From assembly GCA_005402585.1 (NCBI GenBank), contig BIFP01000035.1, positions 124,001 through 188,000 on the forward strand: DNA of 64,000 nt. Direction: 5' to 3'. The notes beneath the pieces were generated by a model. It saw only the letters and a program-made list of their open reading frames with translations. It had not been told where the DNA came from and made no database searches. Origin of the DNA: Micromonosporaceae bacterium KJ-029. Lineage in GTDB: Bacteria; Actinomycetota; Actinomycetes; Mycobacteriales; Micromonosporaceae. Each line of letters opens with the position of its first letter. Within the stretch, counting starts at the first letter, position 1. Below are positions 8,059 through 15,270 of this stretch, piece by piece. Position numbers and translations under genes: made by a program.

Positions 8059-9390
8059 ATGGGGCAGGCCGCGACCTACCGGCAGGTGTTCGCGGTACGC
8101 GAGTACCGGCACCTGTTCGGCGCGTACGTGCTGTCACTCGTGGGTGATCAGCTGACCGCGGTCACGGTGTCGTTCATCGTCTACTCCTCGACCGGGTCGG
8201 CGCTTCTGGCGGCCGCCGCCTTCGCCAGCTCCTACCTGGCCTGGCTGGTGGGTGGGCCGCTGCTGTCCGGGTTCGCCGACCGCTTTCCGCGCCGTCGGGT
8301 CATGGTGGTGTGCGACCTGGCGCGGGCGGTGGCCATACCGCTGCTGGTCCTGCCGATGCTGCCGCCCGCCACGCTGGTCGCGCTCGCCTTCGCCTTGAAC
8401 CTGCTCCGCCCGCCGTTCGTCGCGGCCCGGGCTGCGCTGATGCCGGAACTGCTCGACGGCGACCGCTACCCGGTCGCCAACGGCTTGGACAACATCGCCG
8501 CGCAGGTCGCCCAGGTCGGCGGTTTCGCCATCGGGGGCGCGCTGGTGACGCTGCTGACACCACAGGGCGCCGTGCTGGTGGACGCCGGCACATTCGTGCT
8601 CTCCGCCCTGCTCCTGCTGCGCGGCGTACCCGCCTCGCCGGCGCCGGCGCCGCGTCACCGGGCCGAGCAGGACGGGTTCGGCGCCGCCGTCCGCGTGGTG
8701 TTGGCCGACCGGACGCTGCGCGGATACCTGCTGCTGCTCTGGATCGCCGGCACGTTCGCCTGCGCAGCGGAAGGGCTCGCCGTTCCGCTCGCCGCCCAGT
8801 ACGGCGGCGGCCCGGCCACGGTCGGGCTGCTGCTGGCCTGCGCGCCCTTCGGCATGACGGTCGGCGGCATCGCAGTCACTCGGTTCTGCCCTCCCGAGGT
8901 ACGGGCCCGGCTGATCCCGCTACTCGCGGTGCTCTCGGTTCTGGTCCTGGTCGCCGTGGGCACCGCCCCACCGCCGCCGGTCCTGATGGGTCTGCTCGTG
9001 CTGTCCGGGCTCGGTACCGCGTTCGCCGTTCCGCTCAACTCGATGTTCGGTCGAGCGGTACCGTCCGCGTACCGCGGTCGGGCGTTCGGAGTCGCCCTGA
9101 CCGGCCTCGCCGGACTGCAGGGCCTCGGGATGGTCTCGGCCGGCGCGGCTGCGGACCTCTGGCCAGCCACCGCCGTGGTCGGCGCCACCGGGCTGCTCGG
9201 TACCGCGGCGGTCCTCTCCGCGCTGGCGCTGTGGCCGACGGCGACCGGTGCGGTGCGGCGCTCCAGGACGGCGCGCGACCGGTGGCGGTCCGTCAGCCGC
9301 CGGTTGCTGGCCACGGGTCACGAACAAGCCCGAACGGTCCCGAACACGTCGGGTCCTTCCCGCCCGGAGTCCCCGGTCGATACACCTTAG
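8059..9390 (+). CDS. MFS exporter of the specialised-metabolite locus
   Basis: The 443-residue membrane protein has about 12 hydrophobic helices. The MFS cytoplasmic loop GFADRFPRRRVMVV sits after helix 2 near residue 75. The ATG at 8059 is chosen because GGAGGG lies 10 nt upstream; an in-frame ATG at 8008 has no such site. The C-terminal 45 residues are Arg-rich and non-membrane, and their coding sequence contains the CCGAAC repeats that precede the mini-peptide ORFs. It is likely to export the product or confer self-resistance. The gene is divergent from the PCP operon. Confidence 0.85.
   Translation: MGQAATYRQVFAVREYRHLFGAYVLSLVGDQLTAVTVSFIVYSSTGSALLAAAAFASSYLAWLVGGPLLSGFADRFPRRRVMVVCDLARAVAIPLLVLPMLPPATLVALAFALNLLRPPFVAARAALMPELLDGDRYPVANGLDNIAAQVAQVGGFAIGGALVTLLTPQGAVLVDAGTFVLSALLLLRGVPASPAPAPRHRAEQDGFGAAVRVVLADRTLRGYLLLLWIAGTFACAAEGLAVPLAAQYGGGPATVGLLLACAPFGMTVGGIAVTRFCPPEVRARLIPLLAVLSVLVLVAVGTAPPPPVLMGLLVLSGLGTAFAVPLNSMFGRAVPSAYRGRAFGVALTGLAGLQGLGMVSAGAAADLWPATAVVGATGLLGTAAVLSALALWPTATGAVRRSRTARDRWRSVSRRLLATGHEQARTVPNTSGPSRPESPVDTP
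9320..9345 (+). promoter_or_regulatory. Triple direct repeat (10-bp period) ahead of the mini-peptide ORFs
   Basis: CGAAC starts at 9321, 9331 and 9341, two of the three as CCGAAC, so the spacing is exactly 10 bp. It lies inside the 3' end of the MFS gene, 93 nt before the first mini-ORF, and points toward it. This suggests the mini-ORFs have their own promoter rather than relying only on readthrough. No convincing -10 is visible. Confidence 0.5.
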
Positions 9391-9392
9391 AC

Positions 9393-9476
9393 CGTCCGCG
9401 GCCCACCACGGGTCGCCCGACGGAGAAGGAGGGCCCGATGAGCCGCAAGACCAACCGCGGGGTCAGCTGGACGTGA
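9393..9476 (+). repeat. Direct repeat, copy 1 (contains mini-peptide ORF 1)
   Basis: An approximately 84-bp unit starting GTCCGCGGCCCACCACGGG, including the ribosome site and the whole 12-codon ORF. It is repeated at 9583-9665 with a few substitutions and small indels. The intervening 106 bp are not repeated. Confidence 0.85.
9438..9476 (+). CDS. Mini-peptide ORF 1 (12 residues), candidate precursor or leader peptide
   Basis: The ORF encodes MSRKTNRGVSWT. GAAGGAGGG lies 4-6 nt before the ATG, one of the strongest ribosome sites in the window. It is too short for ordinary gene callers. A second copy 189 bp downstream changes only two residues (S2R, V9I), and two of its other codon differences are synonymous or conservative. 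That conservation plus the ribosome site argues that it is translated. It sits between an MFS gene and a condensation protein gene. It may be the precursor of a very small ribosomal peptide modified by the P450 and condensation enzymes. A regulatory leader peptide is the alternative. Confidence 0.6.
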   Translation: MSRKTNRGVSWT

Positions 9477-9502
9477 TTTCGCAGCGGGCCGGAATCCGGT
9501 GA

Positions 9503-9520
9503 CACGCCCCGCCTGGCGTG
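9503..9520 (+). other. Small stem-loop after mini-ORF 1
   Basis: CACGCC (9503-9508) pairs with GGCGTG (9515-9520) across a 6-nt loop, 26 nt beyond the first mini-ORF. It is weak and has no U-tract. It is listed because stronger stem-loops follow mini-ORF 2. Confidence 0.3.
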
Positions 9521-9582
9521 CCGTAACGGGGGTCCGGGGTCGGCAGTGGGGGCCTGACCGGGGGACCGGTGCGATCGGCGTG

Positions 9583-9665
9583 GTCCGCGGCCCCACCACG
9601 GGTCGCCCGACGGAAAGGAGGGCCCGATGAGGCGCAAGACCAACCGCGGGATCAGCTGGACCTGA
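9583..9665 (+). repeat. Direct repeat, copy 2 (contains mini-peptide ORF 2)
   Basis: The second copy of the unit at 9393-9476. It starts GTCCGCGGCCCCACCACGGG and carries the AAAGGAGGG ribosome site and the second 12-codon ORF. The pair looks like a tandem duplication of a small gene. Confidence 0.85.
9627..9665 (+). CDS. Mini-peptide ORF 2 (12 residues), paralogue of ORF 1
   Basis: The ORF encodes MRRKTNRGISWT and has AAAGGAGGG just upstream. Ten of twelve residues match ORF 1; the shared core is RKTNRG-x-SWT, ending in Trp-Thr. Basic residues cluster at the N-terminus and the only aromatic residue is the penultimate Trp. Two strong stem-loops follow directly, then the condensation protein gene starts 103 nt downstream. 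I do not recognise the family. Candidate roles are a leaderless ribosomal precursor or acceptor peptide, or a translated leader controlling the downstream gene. Confidence 0.6.
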   Translation: MRRKTNRGISWT

Positions 9666-9671
9666 TCCGCA

Positions 9672-9690
9672 GGGGCCGGCAGCCGGCCCC
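9672..9690 (+). other. Perfect palindrome following mini-ORF 2
   Basis: GGGGCCGGC-A-GCCGGCCCC, with 9-bp arms, begins 7 nt after the stop of mini-ORF 2. As RNA it would form a short stable hairpin. It precedes a second, longer stem-loop. Confidence 0.5.
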
Positions 9691-9692
9691 GG

Positions 9693-9724
9693 CCGGTGCC
9701 CCGCCCCCCTCGGCGGGGCACCGG
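9693..9724 (+). terminator. Strong stem-loop between mini-ORF 2 and the condensation gene
   Basis: CCGGTGCCCCGCC (9693-9705) pairs perfectly over 13 bp with GGCGGGGCACCGG (9712-9724) around a 6-nt loop. No U-run follows. It is likely to act as a leaky terminator or RNA-stabilising hairpin that gives more mini-ORF transcript than condensation-gene transcript, a layout common behind small precursor-peptide genes. Attenuation coupled to translation of the mini-ORFs is also possible. Confidence 0.5.
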
Positions 9725-9767
9725 CATCCGCACCCGGCTCGTGACACCCACGAAAGGCAGTGCTGCG

Positions 9768-11198
9768 ATGACTGATCTTCGGCAGATCTCCGTGTCCGAG
9801 GCCGCCACCGGCTCCGCCCCGTTGACCTGGGGGCAACGTGCGATCCTGCGGTCGGTGGAGTGGGTGCGTGAGGACATCGGCTACTTCAACATGGGCTATC
9901 CGGTGGCGATACCGGCCGGTGTCGGCGTCGACGGTGTCGTCGCCGCGCTGCGGACCGTGCTGGCGCGCCACGCGGCGCTGCGTACCCGCTTCAGTCGAGC
10001 CGACGGCGAGGTACGTCAGGTGGTGGACGGTGCGGGCGGCATCCGTCTGGACGTGCACGAGGTGTCCGCGGACGCGGTCGACGCCACGGTGCAGGGCCTG
10101 TACGATCAGCGCCGGTCGGTCAAGCTCCGGCCGGAATGCGACTGGCCGCTACGGGCACAGTTGGTGACGGCTCCGGGCGGCCCGGCCACGCTCCTGCTGG
10201 TGCTCAGCCATCTCGCCGTGGACGGCACCGCAGCGCTGCTGCTGGTCGCCGAACTCGAGCGGCTGCTCGGCGGCGGTGAGGTCGCCGAGCAGCCGGTCAG
10301 CCCGTTGGACATCGCGGCGGACGAGGCCACGGAGCCGCTGGTGCAGCGCCACGCACGCGCGCTGGAGCACTGGCGGCTCGCCCTGGCCGACGCGCCGACG
10401 ACGCTGTTCGACTATGTGCCCTTCCCCGCCGCACAGCCACGGTTCCGGGCGCTGACAATGACGTCGACAGCCGTGACCCTAGCCGCCGACCAGGTCGCCG
10501 CCCGCCGCCGGGTCACCAGTTCGGCCGTGCTGTGCGCGGCAGCAGCGTGCGTACTCGGCCAGGTGACCGGCCACCCGGACCTCGCCATGCAGATCATCGT
10601 GCACAACCGGTCCGACGCGAAACGACGTGGGGTCATCGGCACGTTCGCACAGAACGGGCTGCTCCGGCTGGATCTCACCGGCAGGTCGTTCGACGAGGCG
10701 GCCAGCGCGATGCTGGGCGCGATGCTCACCGCGTACCAGACCGGGTACTACGAGCCGGACGAGATGCGCCGGCTGCACGCGGACCTGGCCCGGGAACGGG
10801 GCGCGACGATCGACCTCAGCGCCTACTTCAACGATGTCCGGCCGGCCGGCCATCGGCCATCGGCGGCGACGACGGTGACCGAGGAGCAGCTCACCGGGCT
10901 GTGCCGGGAGACCACCGTCGTCGAGGCCGGGGGCTGGCCCCGGGTGGACGCGACCTACTTCGTCACCACGGGCGTGGCGGGCTCGGCCACCACCGTCCAA
11001 CTGCTCGCCGACACCACGTTCGTGCCGCTGCCCGAGATGTCGCGCGCGCTGTCCGGGATGGAGCGCCTGCTGGTCCGCGCGGCCACGGCCCCGGTCTCCG
11101 CGGACGACATCGGACCGGTCACCGGGGTGCGACCGGTACGGGCCGACGCCGCCCACCCGCTGCCGGGCGGGCATCCGGTCGCCGCCGACCGGGGCTGA
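9768..11198 (+). CDS. Second stand-alone condensation-domain protein
   Basis: The 476-residue protein has condensation-domain organisation: an N-terminal APLTWGQRAIL block, RHAALRTRF near residue 65, and an active-site motif SHLAVDGTA near residue 150. The first His of HHxxxDG is Ser but the catalytic second His and the Asp are kept, so activity is plausible, unlike the HRxxxDE protein at 4.9-6.2 kb. No adenylation or carrier domain is fused. AAAGG lies 11 nt before the ATG. It follows the mini-ORFs on the same strand and ends 17 bp from the convergent ABC genes. It may transfer the PCP-bound residue to an amine acceptor, perhaps the mini-peptide; that is speculation. Confidence 0.8.
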   Translation: MTDLRQISVSEAATGSAPLTWGQRAILRSVEWVREDIGYFNMGYPVAIPAGVGVDGVVAALRTVLARHAALRTRFSRADGEVRQVVDGAGGIRLDVHEVSADAVDATVQGLYDQRRSVKLRPECDWPLRAQLVTAPGGPATLLLVLSHLAVDGTAALLLVAELERLLGGGEVAEQPVSPLDIAADEATEPLVQRHARALEHWRLALADAPTTLFDYVPFPAAQPRFRALTMTSTAVTLAADQVAARRRVTSSAVLCAAAACVLGQVTGHPDLAMQIIVHNRSDAKRRGVIGTFAQNGLLRLDLTGRSFDEAASAMLGAMLTAYQTGYYEPDEMRRLHADLARERGATIDLSAYFNDVRPAGHRPSAATTVTEEQLTGLCRETTVVEAGGWPRVDATYFVTTGVAGSATTVQLLADTTFVPLPEMSRALSGMERLLVRAATAPVSADDIGPVTGVRPVRADAAHPLPGGHPVAADRG

Positions 11199-11215
11199 CG
11201 CCGACGGTCGGGCGG

Positions 11216-13105
11216 TCACCGGTAGGCGCGGGCCTGCAGGCGGAACAGTTCGGCGTAGCGTCCGTCGCGGGCCATGAGCTGCTCGTGGTCGCCCAGCTCG
11301 ATCACGCGTCCGCGATCCAGCACGATGATCAGGTCCGCCTCGCGGACCGTCGAGAGCCGGTGCGACACGAAGAGGGTCACCGCTCCGGCCTCCTCCCGGG
11401 CCGAGCGCGCGACCTTCTTGAACCGCTGGAACAGGGCGTGCTCCGCCGGTGCGTCCAGGGCGGCGGCCGGTTCGTCGAGCGCCACCAGCAGCGGGTGCGG
11501 CCGCATGAAGGCGCGGGCCAGCCCGAGCCGCTGCCACTGTCCGCCGGACAGCTCCGCCCCGTCGCCGTAGTCCCGGCCCAGCAGTCCGTCCAGGCCGCCC
11601 GGCACTCGCCGGGTGACCTCCTCGGCACCGGCGGCGGAGATCGCGGTGAGGATGGCGGTGTCGTCACCGATCGACGGAAGATGGCCGACGCCGACGTTGT
11701 CCCGCATAGTCAGTTGCAGCCGCGCGAAGTCCTGGAAGAGGGTCGACATCCGCGAGCCCCACTGCTCGGCGGCGGCGCCGGTCAACTCGACGTCATCGAC
11801 GAGGAGCCGGCCCGCGCTCGGTCGGTAGAAGCCGCACAGCAGTTTGACCAGTGTGGACTTGCCGGCGCCATTCTCACCGACCACGGCGACGGTCGCACCG
11901 GCGGGAATGGTGAGGGTGACGTCGTGCAGCGCCGGCTGCGCGTTCCGTGCATAGCGCACAGTGACGCCACGAAGTCGGACTCCGGTGACCAGGCGGTCGG
12001 GCAGGCCGTCACCGGGCGACCGCGGAGCCGGTGCGGCCGGTCGAGGCCCGGTGCCGCGCCGTCCGACCAGGCGACGCATGACCGACGTGGGCACAGGCGG
12101 CGTGGGCGGCGCGGCCGGCGTGGGCGACGGCGAGTCAGCTGCCGCTCGGCGGCGCAGCCAGTCCAGTCGCCGCACGGTGTGGCCAGCGGCCTGCAACGTC
12201 CCCAGCAGCCCGAGCGCACCGGCCACCTGTGTGGAGACCTGCACCGCCAAGGTGACCAGCAGCACGACGTCACCGATGCTGGCCTCCCCCCGCTCCGCCC
12301 GCTGCACCACGATCAGCAGGGTGCCGCCGTACGCGCAGCCGAAGACCACCTGCCCGAGCGCACGCAGCCCAGCCGCCACGTGGTGCGCGCGGCCGAGCAC
12401 CGAGGTGGTCGCCGCCCAGTCCGCGTCCTGCCGTGCCAGCAGGAACTCGTCGGCTCCGGTGAGCCGGATCTCCTTGACGGCGTCGGCGGAGGCAGCCAGA
12501 TCCATCAGATGGACGGTGGTCCGGATGCGCCGCGCCTGACTGCTGCGGGCGCGGTCGACCAGGTCCTGCGCGTGCCGGGACAACAGCACCGGCGGTAGCG
12601 CCGCCGCCGGCAGCAGCGCCAGCCAGGGGTCGATGAACGCGAGGACGACGGTGGTCACGGTCAGTTGCAGTCCGATGCCGAGCAGTTGGAGTACGGCTTC
12701 CAGGGCCGGCCGCGTCTGGTGGACGTCCTGGCGTACGAGGGTCAGCGCGTTGACGAACCCGGGATCGTCGAAGTGGCGCAGTCCGGCCCCACCGTGGGCG
12801 ATGTCCAGCAGTTCCCGGTCGATCGCCGACTCCTGCCGTTCACCCAGCTCGTGGTGGTAGAGGTGGGCGAAGTGGCCCATCATCAGCTCACACACCAGCA
12901 GCACGGCCAGTCCGGCGGCGAGCCAGGTGGCCGTGTCCACGGCTCCGGCGATTGCCGCGTCCGTCAACTGTCCGAGCAGCACGCCGATGAAGGGTGTGGC
13001 CAGGTAGCCGAGCAGCATCAGCGTGCCGGCCGCGGCCAGGCGGGCCGGATCGGCACGGACCGCGAGGGCGAGCAGGTAGCGGATCGCCCGCAGTGGCCCG
13101 GTCAC
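11216..13105 (-). CDS. ABC exporter half-transporter 2 (fused membrane and ATPase domains)
   Basis: The 629-residue protein has an N-terminal domain of about six helices (residues 1-320) and a Pro-rich linker (about 330-375). A nucleotide-binding domain follows with GENGAGKST (Walker A), LSGGQWQR (signature), VALDEPAAALD (Walker B) and an SHRLS His-loop. It is the second gene of a two-gene operon and overlaps the first by 4 bp, so the two probably form a heterodimeric exporter. Both share the less usual SGGQWQR signature. Location suggests export of the locus product. Confidence 0.9.
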   Translation of the reverse strand: MTGPLRAIRYLLALAVRADPARLAAAGTLMLLGYLATPFIGVLLGQLTDAAIAGAVDTATWLAAGLAVLLVCELMMGHFAHLYHHELGERQESAIDRELLDIAHGGAGLRHFDDPGFVNALTLVRQDVHQTRPALEAVLQLLGIGLQLTVTTVVLAFIDPWLALLPAAALPPVLLSRHAQDLVDRARSSQARRIRTTVHLMDLAASADAVKEIRLTGADEFLLARQDADWAATTSVLGRAHHVAAGLRALGQVVFGCAYGGTLLIVVQRAERGEASIGDVVLLVTLAVQVSTQVAGALGLLGTLQAAGHTVRRLDWLRRRAAADSPSPTPAAPPTPPVPTSVMRRLVGRRGTGPRPAAPAPRSPGDGLPDRLVTGVRLRGVTVRYARNAQPALHDVTLTIPAGATVAVVGENGAGKSTLVKLLCGFYRPSAGRLLVDDVELTGAAAEQWGSRMSTLFQDFARLQLTMRDNVGVGHLPSIGDDTAILTAISAAGAEEVTRRVPGGLDGLLGRDYGDGAELSGGQWQRLGLARAFMRPHPLLVALDEPAAALDAPAEHALFQRFKKVARSAREEAGAVTLFVSHRLSTVREADLIIVLDRGRVIELGDHEQLMARDGRYAELFRLQARAYR

Positions 13106-15009
13106 CGATCCACCTCCACGGCGCCCGGCCCGGTACGGTCCGCCCGACGCCGGGCGGGGGCGGACCGGTACCGGTCAGCACCGTCGGCGGGAACGACGAA
13201 GTGGCGCGCCTGCAGGGCGAACATCTCCGCGTAACGGCCGCCGGAGGCGAGGAGACTGTCGTGGTCGCCGTACTCCGTCACCCGCCCCTGCTCCAGCACC
13301 GCGATGTGGTCGGCGCGGCGGACGGTGGAGAACCGGTGCGAGATCACCAGACTTGTGCGGCCGGCGGTGGTCACCAGGAAACGGTCGAAGAAGTCGGCCT
13401 CGGCCCGTACGTCGAGGTGCGCGGTCGGCTCGTCGAGTACGAGTACCGAGGCGCCGGCCCGGACCGCGAACAGCGCTCGTGCCAGCGCGACCCGCTGCCA
13501 CTGGCCGCCGGAGAGGTCCTGGCCGCCGTCCTGGCGCGAGTGCAGCGGTGTCGCCAGGCCCGCCGGCAGGTCGTCGAGGACGTCCAGCACGCCCGCGTCG
13601 CGTGCGGCGTCGCGCACCGCCGCCAGGTCAACCCGGCGTCCGGGCGCTCCGAGCCCGATGTTCTCCGCCGCGGTGAGTTCGTACCTGATGAAGTCCTGAA
13701 AGATGACGGCGAGTTGCCGGTGCCAGCCGGCGGCGTCGTACTCCCGCAGGTCCCGACTGTCGACGCTGATCGTGCCCCGGTCCGGGCGGTAGAAGCCGGC
13801 CAACAGCTTGACCAGCGTCGTCTTGCCGGCGCCGTTGAGCCCGACCACGGCGGTGGAGCGGCCGGCCGGCAGGATCAGGTCGAGTCCGGAGAAGACCGGA
13901 CGGCCGCCGGGGTAGGCGAAATGGACGTCCTGGAAGCGGATCTCACCGCGGGGGGCGGTCGCCACGGGCCCGGCGACCCGGTACGCACTGTCCCCGGCGA
14001 CCGGGCCGGTCTGCGCACCCGATGGTGAGATCCGCTCCACTCGCGACTCGAGGTCGGTGAGCGCACGGTATGCCTGAACCCCGAACTGGGTCTGCACATC
14101 CGACTCGGGGAAGTAGACACCGAACCGAATCGGGATGAGCACCGCCTGCGCGGCGATGGCGAGTTGGAGCACGGTGAGCGTGCCACCCGCGCCGGCCCGC
14201 GCCAGGTCGACCAGGGTGTACGCCGCACCCGCCAGGCCGACCGCGGCGTAGCCGAGAAACGGTGCGCCCAACAGCCGGCGGCGTCCCGCCCAGAGCGGGC
14301 CCAGGTACTCCTCGCTGGCCTGCCGGTGCCGCTCGCCGAGCCAGCCGCGCAGGCCCAGCATTCGGATCTCCTTCGCCGCCTCCGGACCGGCCGCGAGACG
14401 GCGCAGGTACAGCACCCGGCGCCGGGCACCAGCCAACCCGTCCCAGAGCGCCGCGAACCGGCCCAGCGAGCCGCGCTGCCCGAATCGGACGACCAGCGCG
14501 CTCACCCCCACGGCCACCGCCGCCGGGGCACCGAGGACGACGGCGACGAGCGCGACCGCGCCGACGAGCTGGCTGTAGCGGGCCACCAACGCCAACGCGC
14601 CGGCCACCGCGCGTCCCGGAGTGGGCAGATCACCGTCGAACGCCGCACGGATGTCCGCCAGCCGGTCGAGCGTGCCCGGATCCTCGAGGGCTGGTACCGG
14701 TGCGCGCCGGAACGACCCGGCGAGCAGCCGGTGTACGCAACGCTGGTCGACCCGGCGGGCGATCACCTCCCCCAGCGCCGGTTGGTACGTTGCCAGCACC
14801 TGCTGGGCAAGAAAACAGCCGAACGCAACCGCCAGCAGCGGCAGTTCGTTGCCGGCCGTGGCGAGCCGGTCCAGCATGAGGCTCATCCCGACGAGGAAGC
14901 CCAACGGCAACACACCGATGGACACGTTGAGCACCCCGGCGACCACCGCGAGCGAGCCCGCGTACCGCAGCAGCCGGGCTATCGCCAACCACCGTTCGTG
15001 ACTTCGCAC
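13102..15009 (-). CDS. ABC exporter half-transporter 1 (fused membrane and ATPase domains)
   Basis: The 635-residue partner has an N-terminal membrane domain. Its ATPase carries GLNGAGKTT (Walker A), LSGGQWQR (signature), VLDEPTAHLD (Walker B) and SHRFS (His-loop). I take the GTG at 15009, which opens VRSHERW and has GGTGG just upstream. A GTG at 15057 would add 16 residues but has no ribosome site. The Arg-rich C-terminal tail of about 30 residues lies beyond the ATPase fold. A triple CCGAAC repeat lies 80-105 bp upstream, as in the PCP and mini-peptide units, implying shared control. Confidence 0.9.
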   Translation of the reverse strand: MRSHERWLAIARLLRYAGSLAVVAGVLNVSIGVLPLGFLVGMSLMLDRLATAGNELPLLAVAFGCFLAQQVLATYQPALGEVIARRVDQRCVHRLLAGSFRRAPVPALEDPGTLDRLADIRAAFDGDLPTPGRAVAGALALVARYSQLVGAVALVAVVLGAPAAVAVGVSALVVRFGQRGSLGRFAALWDGLAGARRRVLYLRRLAAGPEAAKEIRMLGLRGWLGERHRQASEEYLGPLWAGRRRLLGAPFLGYAAVGLAGAAYTLVDLARAGAGGTLTVLQLAIAAQAVLIPIRFGVYFPESDVQTQFGVQAYRALTDLESRVERISPSGAQTGPVAGDSAYRVAGPVATAPRGEIRFQDVHFAYPGGRPVFSGLDLILPAGRSTAVVGLNGAGKTTLVKLLAGFYRPDRGTISVDSRDLREYDAAGWHRQLAVIFQDFIRYELTAAENIGLGAPGRRVDLAAVRDAARDAGVLDVLDDLPAGLATPLHSRQDGGQDLSGGQWQRVALARALFAVRAGASVLVLDEPTAHLDVRAEADFFDRFLVTTAGRTSLVISHRFSTVRRADHIAVLEQGRVTEYGDHDSLLASGGRYAEMFALQARHFVVPADGADRYRSAPARRRADRTGPGAVEVDR

Positions 15010-15088
15010 CGATCCACCCGTGTTCCGCAGCAGACATGACGACGCGGAAAGCTTCACAGTCGCGCCGGCGGGAACGGCGACCGTGGCC

Positions 15089-15114
15089 GTTCGGTCCTGT
15101 TCGGATCCGTTCGG
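15089..15114 (-). promoter_or_regulatory. Triple direct repeat upstream of the ABC exporter operon
   Basis: GTTCGG occurs at 15089, 15099 and 15109 on the plus strand, three perfect copies with a 10-bp period. This reads as CCGAAC-N4 toward the ABC genes. It is the best-preserved of the three sites in the locus and lies between the ABC operon and the divergent regulator gene. Confidence 0.6.
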
Positions 15115-15270
15115 CGGTCCCTTACATGGTCACGGTCCGCGGCCATCGGGGCGCCCCGGTCGAACCGCCGCACGAGTATCCGCACCCTGCCGTACCGGTT
15201 CGCGACGGCGAGTTATTGTGATGGCGGTCGAAGTCCGGTGGTTTCACCACACGCGACTGAACGGGGACGG

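Noticed and set aside
9392..9724. CRISPR array or riboswitch in the repeated region before the condensation gene
   Set aside because: Only two repeat copies, 84 bp each and containing start/stop codons; no regular spacer structure.
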